From Mycolicibacterium sphagni (GTDB lineage Bacteria > Actinomycetota > Actinomycetes > Mycobacteriales > Mycobacteriaceae): a DNA stretch of 64,000 nucleotides. This document shows positions 1-7,758 of this stretch, piece after piece. The stretch is taken from contig NZ_NOZR01000023.1 in assembly GCF_002250655.1 (NCBI RefSeq), forward strand, positions 45,904 to 109,903, read 5' to 3'. The position numbers were made by a program, and so were the translations under genes. The notes below the pieces were generated by a model. It searched no databases and was not told the DNA's origin. It worked only from the letters and a program-made list of their open reading frames with translations. Position 1 is the stretch's first letter; each line of letters starts with the position of its first letter.

Positions 1-240
1 GGTCGACTCAACTTCGACCGGGACAAGGCCAGCGTCGCGTTTGGCGTTGGACCCCACCGATGCATCGGTGCGCATCTGGCACGCCTCGAGCTACGCATCA
101 TGCTCGAGGAGCTACTAAACACAATGCCCGATTACCGAATTACCGATCCCGACCAAGTGGTGCGGTTCGCCGGAGCTGCCCGCGGGGTGGCGTCCATGCC
201 GATTTCTTTCACTGCGTCCTCACCGTCGAGGGGGAGATGA
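1..240 (+). CDS. Cytochrome P450, C-terminal fragment (cut by window edge)
   Basis: The first 79 codons are open and read as the end of a bacterial class I P450. The heme-binding loop FGVGPHRCIG is present with its Cys thiolate ligand, followed by the L-helix AHLARLEL and the usual C-terminal beta strands. The start lies upstream of the window. The stop TGA overlaps the start of the next gene in an ATGA, so the two are probably cotranslated. Family function is monooxygenation using electrons from a ferredoxin; the substrate is unknown. Confidence 0.9.
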   Translation, partial: GRLNFDRDKASVAFGVGPHRCIGAHLARLELRIMLEELLNTMPDYRITDPDQVVRFAGAARGVASMPISFTASSPSRGR

Positions 241-1253
241 GAGTTTATGCCGGGATGGACCCCGCGTTGCCGCTGCGGGAAGTGGCCACCTACACGCGGC
301 GGGTTGAGGCACTCGGATTCGACGGCATCCGCATTCCGGAATCCATCCATGACGCGTTGATGGTGGCCACGTTGGTGGTCGAACATAGCGTGAAACTGCA
401 AGTAGGAACCGGGGTGATGTTGGCGTTTCCCCGCAGCCCGATGGTCGTGGCTCTAGCCGCGTGGGATCTGCAAGCTCTCTCGGGAGGGCGGTTCGTATTG
501 GGGCTAGGGTCCCAGGTGCGCGGCAACATGATCGGTCGATTCAGCGGATCCTGGGCCCCACCGGTGCCGCGCATGCGGGACTACATCGCGTCGCTGCGCG
601 CCATCTGGGCGGCCTTCCAAAGTGGATCACCGCTCACACACCGCAGCGAGCACTACACATTCACCCGACTCCAACCGCTCTTCAATCCGGGACCGATCGA
701 ATTTCCACACATCCCCATCGCCCTGGGCGCGGTGAACCCAGGGATGTGCCGGCTGGCTGGCGGATCCGTTGAGGAACTCATCACCCATCCGACGAACTCC
801 AGTAGGGACTACCTGCAAAAGGTCGTGTTGCCAAGCTTGCGGGAGGGCAGCGCCGACGCCGTGGCCGCCTCGGTGTCGCTTACCGCGATGGTGCCATTGA
901 TAACCGCGTCCAGTCTGCAGCAACTCGACCTGGAACGGGGCCGGCAGCGGCGGCTATTTGCCCAGCTGTTTTCCACTCCGAATTACGGGTTCACGCTGAA
1001 GGCACTCGGATGGCAAGAAGTCGGTGAGCGGCTGCACCAGCTCAGCAAGCGGGGTTGCTGGGCGGAAATGGAGGCACTGATCACCGACGAGATGCTGGAT
1101 GCGATCGCACCTGCCGCCCTGCACGACGAGATCGCAGATGCCCTGCTGCACCGCTACGTCAATACGGCCGATGCTCTTCTGTTGATGCCGCCTGACACAC
1201 CGATTCATGATGATGCGCTGCGCGCCGTAATCGCAGCGCTGCGCGCAGGCTGA
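237..1253 (+). CDS. LLM-class (probably F420-dependent) oxidoreductase
   Basis: This 338-residue protein has the TIM-barrel pattern of luciferase-like F420-dependent oxidoreductases: an N-terminal strand (MRVYAGMDP), the segment GFDGIRIPES, VGTGVMLAFPRSP, and SGGRFVLGLGSQVRGN near residues 80-100. The family reduces or oxidises substrates with coenzyme F420 (less often FMN) in the cytosol, and mycobacteria carry many copies. I chose the ATG at 237 because it overlaps the P450 stop (ATGA) and starts exactly at the first barrel strand. An in-frame start further upstream would read through P450 coding sequence. The substrate is not predictable; linkage to a P450 suggests steroid or other lipid metabolism. 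Confidence 0.88.
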   Translation: MRVYAGMDPALPLREVATYTRRVEALGFDGIRIPESIHDALMVATLVVEHSVKLQVGTGVMLAFPRSPMVVALAAWDLQALSGGRFVLGLGSQVRGNMIGRFSGSWAPPVPRMRDYIASLRAIWAAFQSGSPLTHRSEHYTFTRLQPLFNPGPIEFPHIPIALGAVNPGMCRLAGGSVEELITHPTNSSRDYLQKVVLPSLREGSADAVAASVSLTAMVPLITASSLQQLDLERGRQRRLFAQLFSTPNYGFTLKALGWQEVGERLHQLSKRGCWAEMEALITDEMLDAIAPAALHDEIADALLHRYVNTADALLLMPPDTPIHDDALRAVIAALRAG

Positions 1254-1295
1254 CTTCTCGGCATCCGGGGTCACGGCGGCACGGTCGAGGTGCCA

Positions 1296-1637
1296 ACCAG
1301 CCACGTCGGGTAATAGCCGGAGTTCGTCGGCGGCGTTTCGAGGAACCGCATAGCCCGGCTCGGCGAGGATCTGCGCCTGGCTATCTCGAACGGTCTCGAT
1401 TGTCGGTTCGCGCAGGACGGCGCCTGGTCCAATCGCGGTGAAGGCGCGGGCGACGGGGCCGCCGAACGCGCTGAGGATTTCCCCGTTCAATGCGCAGGTC
1501 TCATGAATGAGCCACACCGCCACCGGGGCGACCAGCGCGGGGTCCAAGCGATCGGCATAGGGGCCGAGTAGCGACTCTGTCGTCGCTGTGCGGGCCACTG
1601 GCGCTAACACATTGGCGGTGATTCCTTGCCGGCCTCG
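1296..1637 (-). pseudogene. SDR (short-chain dehydrogenase) C-terminal fragment
   Basis: The minus strand encodes about 114 residues that match the C-terminal third of the intact SDR at 30666-31562 over nearly their whole length. Shared segments include RLDPALVAPVA, LNGEILSAFGG, VARAFTAIGPG and GYxVPRNAA. The similarity begins at the ITANVLAPVA block and a stop codon lies just upstream, so the Rossmann fold and the catalytic Ser-Tyr-Lys are gone. The frame then runs on past the expected end into sequence antisense to the LLM oxidoreductase. It is a relic of a paralogue. Confidence 0.8.
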
Positions 1638-1913
1638 CTCGGATCACGGGCGCTCTCCGCACCAGAAGACGTCACCAGATCCACGCGGAGTTTCTGGACT
1701 GCGAGCCCTCGACGTCGGCTACTGCAGTGTGACGATCGAACTCTGAAGGGTGCGCGAGTTCGGGGCGTCGACGAGCCAGCCGAGTCTCGCCGGGGTGACC
1801 GCGTTCGTTGAGGAAGTGACCCTAGGTTTGGTCGGGGGAGTGGGCCATCGAGGAACGCATGCTGACCCGGCTGGTGAGCGCGACGCGGCGATGGTATCCG
1901 TACACTCTTTCAT

Positions 1914-1949
1914 AATTTACAACTTACAAGAACAGATAATTGTAAAATT
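1914..1949. promoter_or_regulatory. AT-rich inverted repeat upstream of TetR gene
   Basis: AATTTACAA (1914-1922) pairs with TTGTAAAATT (1940-1949) apart from one inserted base. It lies 50-90 bp upstream of the TetR start at 2001 in an otherwise GC-rich region. It may be the promoter and autoregulatory operator of that gene. This is positional inference only. Confidence 0.35.
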
Positions 1950-2000
1950 CTGTGAGTTGCAGGCCGTGGTCGGGCCTCGCCATGATCGACAGGAGACAAT

Positions 2001-2618
2001 ATGGCTCGCCGACGGGGCGGCACTGGGCTCAGTCTCGTCGCCGACGAGGCGCGGCAGCAGATTCTAGGCGCGGCTGAGCAGGTCATTCTGAGGTACGGCG
2101 TCGACAAGACCACGATGGACGATATCGGCAGGGCAGTTGGCGTATCTCGACCGACGGTCTACCGGTACTTCGGCGACCGCGACGCGTTGTTGGGTGCCCT
2201 CATCGAGCGACGGGCGCGGATGCTGTTCGAACGCGCCCGCATTTTCATCGCCAGTCACGACACATTTGCCGAGCAGCTTGTCGAGGGCTTGATCTATCTG
2301 GTCGACCACGGACGCCGGGATCCGATCGTCCGCATCCTGGTCAGCCCTGAACATGTGGAACTGGCCGGAGGGGTCGGCTTGGCGGCTGCGCTGACCGGCG
2401 AGATGTGGGCGCCGATCCTTCAGGCGGCAGCCGAACGCGGCGAGATTCGCGATGATCTCGCGATGACCGATATCACGGAATGGTTGGCCTTGGTTCAGCT
2501 CATCCTCGTCGGCCGTCTCGATTTTTCACGGGTCGACGACCCAGGCCACCGCACTCTGTTGCGTTCGTTCGTGCTGCCGGCGTTCCTGCCTGCCGGAGTC
2601 AGCGCACCCGCGGTGTAA
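2001..2618 (+). CDS. TetR/AcrR-family transcriptional regulator
   Basis: This 205-residue protein has a typical TetR N-terminal helix-turn-helix: ILGAAEQVILRYG, TTMDDIGRAVGVSRPTVYRYFGDRDALLGAL at about residues 15-60, followed by a helical ligand-binding domain. AGGAGA sits 5 bases before the ATG, which supports this start. It is monocistronic on the plus strand, between the SDR relic and a region of unrecognised sequence. TetR proteins normally repress neighbouring genes or themselves until a small ligand binds; here the ligand and target are unknown. The AT-rich inverted repeat upstream is a candidate operator. Confidence 0.9.
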   Translation: MARRRGGTGLSLVADEARQQILGAAEQVILRYGVDKTTMDDIGRAVGVSRPTVYRYFGDRDALLGALIERRARMLFERARIFIASHDTFAEQLVEGLIYLVDHGRRDPIVRILVSPEHVELAGGVGLAAALTGEMWAPILQAAAERGEIRDDLAMTDITEWLALVQLILVGRLDFSRVDDPGHRTLLRSFVLPAFLPAGVSAPAV

Positions 2619-2790
2619 GGGCGAGGCGGCTAAATCTTCCATTATCGAGGCGATTCGAATCGTGATAGAGGTCATCTACGACCACCCGACGATGCTGCCG
2701 TGATCGACGGGACCGGATCCCGATTCTGATCGATTCGGATTGGCCCGGTCCTGAAGAACATCGCGATGGTGACTGGGCTCGCGATGACCA

Positions 2791-3316
2791 ATGCGAAGGC
2801 TCGACGTCAATTCGACTGCCGTATGCCTATCTGTGTTCGCCCCAACCTCGGCGTGGTTTGCGTGGGTCGGGTCGTTGACGCCATTCGTGCTCGAGGTGGT
2901 GTCCTGGATCAGGCAATTGCCGTCGGTCGTCGCGAATACCGGCCGAACGGGCGACACGGGACTCGGCCGGCCCTGGTCAGCTCCGGAGCTGCCGCGATTG
3001 TGTTCTCTGGGAGTGCCTCAAGCCGACGTGGGGTGACCCTTGTATCTGGGCATCAGGTTGTTAGCGCTGCCCGTGGCGACGACAGTGTTAATCTTTGCGG
3101 CGCCGATCGGGGCCCAGCACACCTGGTGTTTGGGTGCTTGGTTACGGTGTGGTTCCATGGTGGGCCCGTGGCAACCTTCTGCGTACTGTTCTTCGGTATC
3201 TGGCGGGCGTCACGGCCTGCGGCATGTGTGTATTGGTGCTGGTCCTAGTGTGTGACGTTGCGCAACGGCACCCCGTCCCTGGGTCCATCCGGGATTTAGG
3301 GGCGCCCGGCCTCTAA
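2791..3316 (+). pseudogene. Possible decayed membrane-protein gene
   Basis: The 760 bases between the TetR genes at 2001 and 3379 hold no intact recognisable gene. Hydrophobic stretches appear one after another in different plus-strand frames: residues after 2791 (SAWFAWVGSLTPFVLEVVSW), after 3040 (LALPVATTVLIFAAP) and after 3180 (VTACGMCVLVLVLVC). This would fit a small membrane protein broken by frameshifts. I know no homologue for it, so the call is tentative. Confidence 0.2.
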
Positions 3317-3378
3317 AATCGACGTAATGACCGTACCGGGCGCTGGACCGGCACATTCTCCCGTCCAATGAGGTGCTG

Positions 3379-4005
3379 ATGTCAACCGATGCGAATGACG
3401 GTCGTGCTTCTCGGTCCAGGGGGCGTCCGAGACTGGAGATCGATCGGGACGCGGTCGCTAACGCGGTGGCCGAGCTGTTCGCCGAAGGTGGCATCGACGC
3501 GGTGTCGATCGCCGAGACCGCCGAGAAGCTGGCTGTCTCGCGGGCCACGCTCTACCGCGCCGTGCCCACCAAAGAAGAGCTGCTAGGAATTCTGTTCGAA
3601 CGCAGCACGCGCGAACTCACCGAGCGCACCGATGCCGTGCTGGCCGCCTCTTCGGAACCCAGCGATCAGCTTGTCGAATTGATCAAGTTGCAGGCCGAAG
3701 CAGCGATTCGGATGCGCAGCTATATGCCGGTGTTCTTCGGTGGTGGCGGCCTGCCGTCCGACGTCTTCATGCGGTGGCGAAACTGGAGCCGGCAGTTTGA
3801 AAAGCGGTGGTCGGTGGTCGTAATGGCTTGTATGGACGCGGGCGTTCTCGACAAGACCGACCCCGTGGTGGCCACCCGGCTGATCCTCGGCATGATCATC
3901 TGGGTGTCCCGCTGGTACCGGCCGAGTGAGAAGATCACGGGCGAGGAGATTGCCGATTCTGCCATCACCTTGTTGCGGCTGCGACTGCCCGAGGTCGAGG
4001 CCTGA
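3379..4005 (+). CDS. TetR-family regulator (paralogue of the one at 12210)
   Basis: This 208-residue protein begins with a basic, disordered leader (SRGRPRLEIDRDAV), then has the helix-turn-helix IAETAEKLAVSRATLYRAVP and a long helical domain. It is closely related along its full length to the regulator at 12210-12833: both share GRPR, SRATLYR.VPTKE, RMRSYMP.FFG, LPSDVF.RW and WVSRWYR. The two therefore form a duplicated pair within 9 kb and may bind related operators. I chose the ATG at 3379 over a GTG two codons upstream because GAGGTG lies just before it. No partner gene overlaps it; the next gene downstream on the opposite strand is the damaged ferredoxin. Confidence 0.88.
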   Translation: MSTDANDGRASRSRGRPRLEIDRDAVANAVAELFAEGGIDAVSIAETAEKLAVSRATLYRAVPTKEELLGILFERSTRELTERTDAVLAASSEPSDQLVELIKLQAEAAIRMRSYMPVFFGGGGLPSDVFMRWRNWSRQFEKRWSVVVMACMDAGVLDKTDPVVATRLILGMIIWVSRWYRPSEKITGEEIADSAITLLRLRLPEVEA

Positions 4006-4212
4006 CACCCCGCTCACCAGTCTCCCCGCAGCATGACCGCCTAAAACCGACACCTGGTCTCACTGAGTTAATTCCGGCGCTCTTGATCGATTATCGCACG
4101 GCAAGGGATCTCGTCGGAGGATTGCGCGCCGTCCACCCCGCAGAAATATTGAGATCAGCGGGTGCAAAAATGTGGCGACCGGGTCGGGGTCGCGACGTCG
4201 TGAAGGTTGGGG

Positions 4213-4551
4213 TCATGCACACGTCTTATCCGGCGCCCTCGGCAGCGCCTCGGAAATTGGTCCATGCGATCCGCGAAGCTTTGGCAGACGGCAACATCCC
4301 CACGCTGCTGATGGTGCTGCGCCACCTGACCGGCAATCCAAAATGACTGCTGAGCCGTATCGGCCGCGGCGCCGCAAACCGCTGACTCCGGCCATGACGG
4401 CCTCTTCGACCGCGGTGCGTAGATGTTCGCCGGGGTCGGCGTTTAGCACGGTGACCACCTCGTCGTCATCGCCGATGTCGAAGACCTCAGGCGCGGCGAC
4501 CATGCACTCACCGTGAAGTTCGCAACGGTCGGTGTGAACGAAGACCCGCAT
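4213..4551 (-). pseudogene. Ferredoxin (3Fe-4S type), C-terminus replaced
   Basis: The first ~55 residues read as a P450-type ferredoxin: CELHGEC gives two cluster Cys, then APEVFDIGDDDEV and EHLRTAVEEAV. The third cluster ligand, normally in a CP motif just after that helix, is absent; the frame reads VMAGVSGLRRRG and continues for ~50 residues that are antisense to a Baeyer-Villiger monooxygenase fragment (see 4215-4390). The join lies near 4383-4395. The gene starts 6 bases after the P450 stop, so it was that enzyme's redox partner. With two of three ligands and a foreign tail it is very unlikely to hold a cluster. Confidence 0.75.
4215..4390 (+). pseudogene. N-terminal fragment of a BVMO-like flavin monooxygenase
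   Basis: The plus strand from ATG 4215 reads HAIREALADGNIPTLLMVLR then HLTGNPK, which is the leader found before the FAD domain of mycobacterial 4-hydroxyacetophenone-monooxygenase-like enzymes. In that family the next residues are W, then a short run and EPYRP. Here the frame hits TGA at 4344-4346, but the next frame continues AEPYRPRRRKPL. A single-base loss in the Trp codon explains this. Similarity ends near 4385-4390, where ferredoxin sequence on the opposite strand begins. It is a recombination scrap. Confidence 0.6.
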
Positions 4552-4557
4552 GGGACG

Positions 4558-5799
4558 TTACGCTCCAGTGATCGTCACCGGAAGCTGATACACGCCGCGG
4601 GAATACGCGTCCCGGACGTAGACGATGTCGCCAGCTGGCTCGATGGTCTTGGTCCGCCGCAGCAGCTCTTCGAGAAGTATCTTCATCTCCAGCGACGCGA
4701 CGTGCTTACCGACAAACTGGTGCCGACCGTGGCCGAAGCTAACGTGAGGGTTCTTTTCCCGCGACAAGTCGAAGGTGTTCGGGTCGGTGAACGCGCGCTC
4801 GTCGAAGTTACCCGCGGCAAAATGCATCAGCACCTTGTCGTTCTCCTTGATTTCTTTACCGTGCAACTCGTGGTCGGTGGTCGCCGTACGGACCAGATGG
4901 GTGAACGGGGAGGCGATCCGGACGATCTCCTGGATCGCGGAATCGGGTATGTCGTCGGCACGGGCCCGCAACCATGCCATCTGCTCGGGGTTGCGCATCA
5001 GCTCGTGCATGCCGTGCGACAGCGCCGTGCGAGTGCTTTCGGCGGCGCCGCCGGCCAGCAACGCAACGTTGCCCCTCAGCTCGTCGTCGGAGGTCACGTC
5101 GGCACCGGTCAGGACCAGCTGGGTGATCACGTCGTCATCGGGCTCGCGGCGCTCGAGATCGCCGAACTCGTCGGCGTAGTTGAACAGGTTCACGATCGAC
5201 AGGACCACCTCGTCGAAAGACGCGGTGATCCTGGTGTCGAACGGTGCGGCGAACTTGTCGACCCACTCGAAGAATTTCGCCCGATCGCCGGCCGGCACAC
5301 CGAGGACGTCGCCGACCGCCTCCATCGGCATGGCGTTGCCGATATCGTCGACGAAGTTAAAGGTGCCCTTCTCCAGCGCCTCGTCGACGATGTTGACCGC
5401 GTACCCGCGGAACTTCTCCTCGAGACAGCGGACAAATCCCGGCGTGAACGCCTTGCTCATCACCGCGCGCTCTTCGCGATGCTTGTCGCCGTCCATCGTG
5501 AGCGTGGCCGACTTGCCGCCCGCTTCGGCGTCCAGCGGCGTCACTCGCCACATGTTCACCCCCCCGCGGACGGTGGTGTACAGCTCGGCGTTGCGGTCGA
5601 CGGCCCAGATGTCGGCGTTGCGGCTCACGACCCAGGCCCGGTCGATGAGCATCGGGTCGTCAAAGTCCTGCAGGAAGCACGGTTCGTTGTCGCGTAACCA
5701 GGCGTACTGATCGAGCGGCAGCCCGAAGGTGGTCGGGTCGCCGTTCGCATACGTCTCGGCGTCGAGTACCCGGATGTCGGGCTGCTGTGTGACCGTCAT
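4558..5799 (-). CDS. Cytochrome P450 lacking the heme-ligand Cys
   Basis: This full-length 413-residue P450 has an open frame. The I-helix region (AGGAAESTR), the ExxR motif (EIVR, in IQEIVRIASPF) and the C-terminal fold are all present. The heme loop reads FGHGRHQFVG, so the invariant Cys of FxxGxxxCxG is Phe362, codon TTT at 4714-4716 (minus strand); a G-to-T change from TGT would produce it. Without the thiolate the protein should not perform normal P450 chemistry. Its partner ferredoxin directly downstream is also broken, so I read this as early pseudogenisation. A sequencing error is possible but would have to coincide with the ferredoxin damage. Confidence 0.88.
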   Translation of the reverse strand: MTVTQQPDIRVLDAETYANGDPTTFGLPLDQYAWLRDNEPCFLQDFDDPMLIDRAWVVSRNADIWAVDRNAELYTTVRGGVNMWRVTPLDAEAGGKSATLTMDGDKHREERAVMSKAFTPGFVRCLEEKFRGYAVNIVDEALEKGTFNFVDDIGNAMPMEAVGDVLGVPAGDRAKFFEWVDKFAAPFDTRITASFDEVVLSIVNLFNYADEFGDLERREPDDDVITQLVLTGADVTSDDELRGNVALLAGGAAESTRTALSHGMHELMRNPEQMAWLRARADDIPDSAIQEIVRIASPFTHLVRTATTDHELHGKEIKENDKVLMHFAAGNFDERAFTDPNTFDLSREKNPHVSFGHGRHQFVGKHVASLEMKILLEELLRRTKTIEPAGDIVYVRDAYSRGVYQLPVTITGA

Positions 5800-5951
5800 T
5801 TCCTGCTCCTCACCGAAGGTGACGCTGACCCGGGTGCATTCCCCAAAACGGAGGTGGCTGGTAGCGCCCTAGACAATATGAGGCAATCAATCTCAATTAT
5901 TAAAGGACGCTCTTTCCAGAGTCAAGCATGACGGCCTCGCAAGAGGCGCTT

Positions 5952-6147
5952 TCACCGACTCGAAGGCAGAAGCCCGAATGTCGAGGAGACGACGTCGCGC
6001 TGGATCTCGTTGGTGCCGGCATAGATCGTCGGCGCGATGCTGATTCGCAGGTGGTGTTCCATGCCGAATTCGGAGGAGTAGCCGGAGGATCGCGTCCTTG
6101 TTCGGAAAATGCCGGTAGATCGCCGAGACGCCGGTGCGCCGACCGCC
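5952..6147 (-). pseudogene. Fused fragments: TetR helix-turn-helix and acyl-CoA dehydrogenase C-terminus
   Basis: On the minus strand, 6147-6073 reads RRTGVSAIYRHFPNKDAIL, which is the recognition helix and following turn of a TetR regulator. In another frame, 6071-5952 reads HHLRISIAPTIYAGTNEIQR followed by a short tail and a stop. That is the C-terminal end of an acyl-CoA dehydrogenase, with the family's GT.EIQR motif. Neither gene is complete, and they are directly juxtaposed. It looks like deletion debris. Confidence 0.6.
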
Positions 6148-6177
6148 TTGGTGGTCAATCGGGGCAGAAGGCACCGG

Positions 6178-6240
6178 TCACACCGGATCCTGGCCGATGA
6201 TGGCCTTCATGATTTCGGTGTACCCGCCTGCGCGGCTTCG
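6178..6240 (-). pseudogene. Second acyl-CoA dehydrogenase C-terminal scrap
   Basis: The minus strand ends with AGGYTEIMKAIIGQDPV and a stop at 6178-6180. This is the standard tail of another acyl-CoA dehydrogenase subtype (G.TEIMK.IIG). Upstream sequence to about 6340 is out of frame and not clearly alignable by eye. From 6341 to 6501 I see nothing identifiable. Confidence 0.5.
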
Positions 6241-6501
6241 CCTGACTGGTCGCCAGCCATGAGCGGCTGGTCGCGATCTGGATGCGTGAACAGCGTTCGC
6301 TGGCAAAGCAATACCGCGACCAGCGCGACCGCAGGCACAAGCGAGTGATCGAACGCTGCGTGAGCTGCCCGCAGCGCTGTCATCCCGGTGCGTCGACAGA
6401 TGAACTCGTCACCGAGGCTTTTCGGCCGCTGGGCGCGCGCGGCTCCTCACGCGCGGGAACTGCTCGTGGAGCTAGGCCTATGGGGTGCTGGAGACGCTGG
6501 G

Positions 6502-7302
6502 CTAGGCCTTGAGGAAACCGCTGAGTACTTTGTCGAATGCCTCGGGTGCCTCCAGCATCGGGAAGTGCCCGCAGTCGAGTTCGACCATCGTCGAATCCGA
6601 CAACTGCGATTTCAGCCAGTGTGCGCTCTTGGTCGAGCGCACTCGGTCGGCAGTGCCGTTGATTTGCAGGACAGGCTGCTCCACGTCGGGAATCTCGTCG
6701 AGCAGATCGGTTCGCAGCAGCGTGTTGTAGCAGGCGATGGCCGACCACGTCGGCATTCGCAACCAGGTGCTCATCAGCCAGTCGACCACTCGGGGATCCG
6801 GTTCGGCCGCGAAGTTCGTCTGGATCAGTTGGTATCTGGCGGCCACCCGGTCGGTCTCTTCAGCCTTGACCATCTGTGCGACGACGTCGTCGGGCGGTGC
6901 GCCGAACGGGAAGTCTGCACTTCGGCTGGCCCGCACGGCATTGGAACTGACGAGCACCAGCCGTGAAACGATATGCGGTGCCAGCGCAGCGGTGTGGAAC
7001 GCCACCTGCCCCCCGAACGAATGGCCGACTATCACCGCCGAGCCGACTCTGAGGGTCGCAAGGACGCTGAGCACGTCAGTACTGAGCCGGTCGATGTCGT
7101 AGCCGTGCAGCGGGTGATCGGAGTGGCTGTGGCCGCGTTGCGTAATGCAGACGGTGCGGTAGCCGGCTTCAGTCAGCACCCGCACCTGACGATCCCAGAG
7201 TTCATGATCGAGCCCGAAGCCAGAGATGAACACTACCGCGGGACCACTGCCGAGATCCTGAACATGCACGCGCACTTGGTCTTCCACGTTGATCATGGGC
7301 AT
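6502..7302 (-). CDS. Alpha/beta-fold hydrolase
   Basis: This 266-residue protein has an oxyanion-region segment (VFISGFGLDHELWD), the nucleophile elbow VGHSFGGQ with the catalytic Ser near residue 95, and the C-terminal catalytic His in DCGHFPMLEAPEAF. The likely acid lies in NGTADRVRS. The start ATG at 7302 has GGAGG 12 bases upstream; longer in-frame readings extend into the divergent pseudogene. Members of this family hydrolyse C-C or ester bonds in ring-cleavage and lipid pathways, but the substrate is not predictable here. It is divergent from the decayed enoyl-CoA hydratase at 7370, with an AT-rich stretch between them. Confidence 0.88.
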   Translation of the reverse strand: MPMINVEDQVRVHVQDLGSGPAVVFISGFGLDHELWDRQVRVLTEAGYRTVCITQRGHSHSDHPLHGYDIDRLSTDVLSVLATLRVGSAVIVGHSFGGQVAFHTAALAPHIVSRLVLVSSNAVRASRSADFPFGAPPDDVVAQMVKAEETDRVAARYQLIQTNFAAEPDPRVVDWLMSTWLRMPTWSAIACYNTLLRTDLLDEIPDVEQPVLQINGTADRVRSTKSAHWLKSQLSDSTMVELDCGHFPMLEAPEAFDKVLSGFLKA

Positions 7303-7369
7303 TGGTCGGGGCCACCTCCGTTCGTCAATAATGATACTATTCGTCCTAATATTAAGGAAGGGTTTGCGG

Positions 7370-7692
7370 ATGGGCCCGGAATTCCGTGGCTTGGCGCTGA
7401 CGGCCCCGCGGTGCCGGGTATGCGAGTTCACATTGGCCGCCCCGAACTGCGCAACCGCTTCGACAAAGCGCTCCAGGTCGAACTCGCCACCGCGCTTCGC
7501 CGGCTCAGCGACCACGATGCCGGTTTGGGCAATCGTTCTGGCATCTACCGGGCCGGCGTTCTCGGCGGTGGTGACTTCGCGGTGATGCAGGCGGCTCACG
7601 ACGACGCGACGATGCTCCGCTATACGGTGGCGTTGGGCCGGGATCTGTTGCACGCCTTTCTCGGTTTGCGCCAGCCGATTATCGGGGGATGA
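7370..7692 (+). pseudogene. Enoyl-CoA hydratase N-terminal half, frameshifted
   Basis: From ATG 7370, preceded by AAGGAAGG, crotonase-family segments appear in order but in alternating frames: GPEFRGLALTA, then VHIGRPELRNRFDKAL and LATALRRLSDHDA, then VWAIVLASTGPAFSA in the other frame, then GGDFAVMQAAHDD, LRYTVALGRDLLHA and GLRQPIIG. At least three indels are needed. The frame stops at 7692, where the second half of the fold, including the active-site region, would begin. It is a clear pseudogene. Confidence 0.75.
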
Positions 7693-7758
7693 ACCGGCGA
7701 GCGGTCTCCCGGAAGGCCGGACGGTCGGACGTCAGGTTCGGCTGGAGTGCCAGTGTTG

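Noticed and set aside
2650..2661. Palindrome CGATTCGAATCG resembling a tRNA T-loop signal
   Set aside because: No cloverleaf can be built around it; it is a simple palindrome after a TetR gene.
4513..5697. Long plus-strand open frame of 394 codons
   Set aside because: It is antisense to the P450, has no recognisable domain, and reflects the GC-rich third positions of the real gene.
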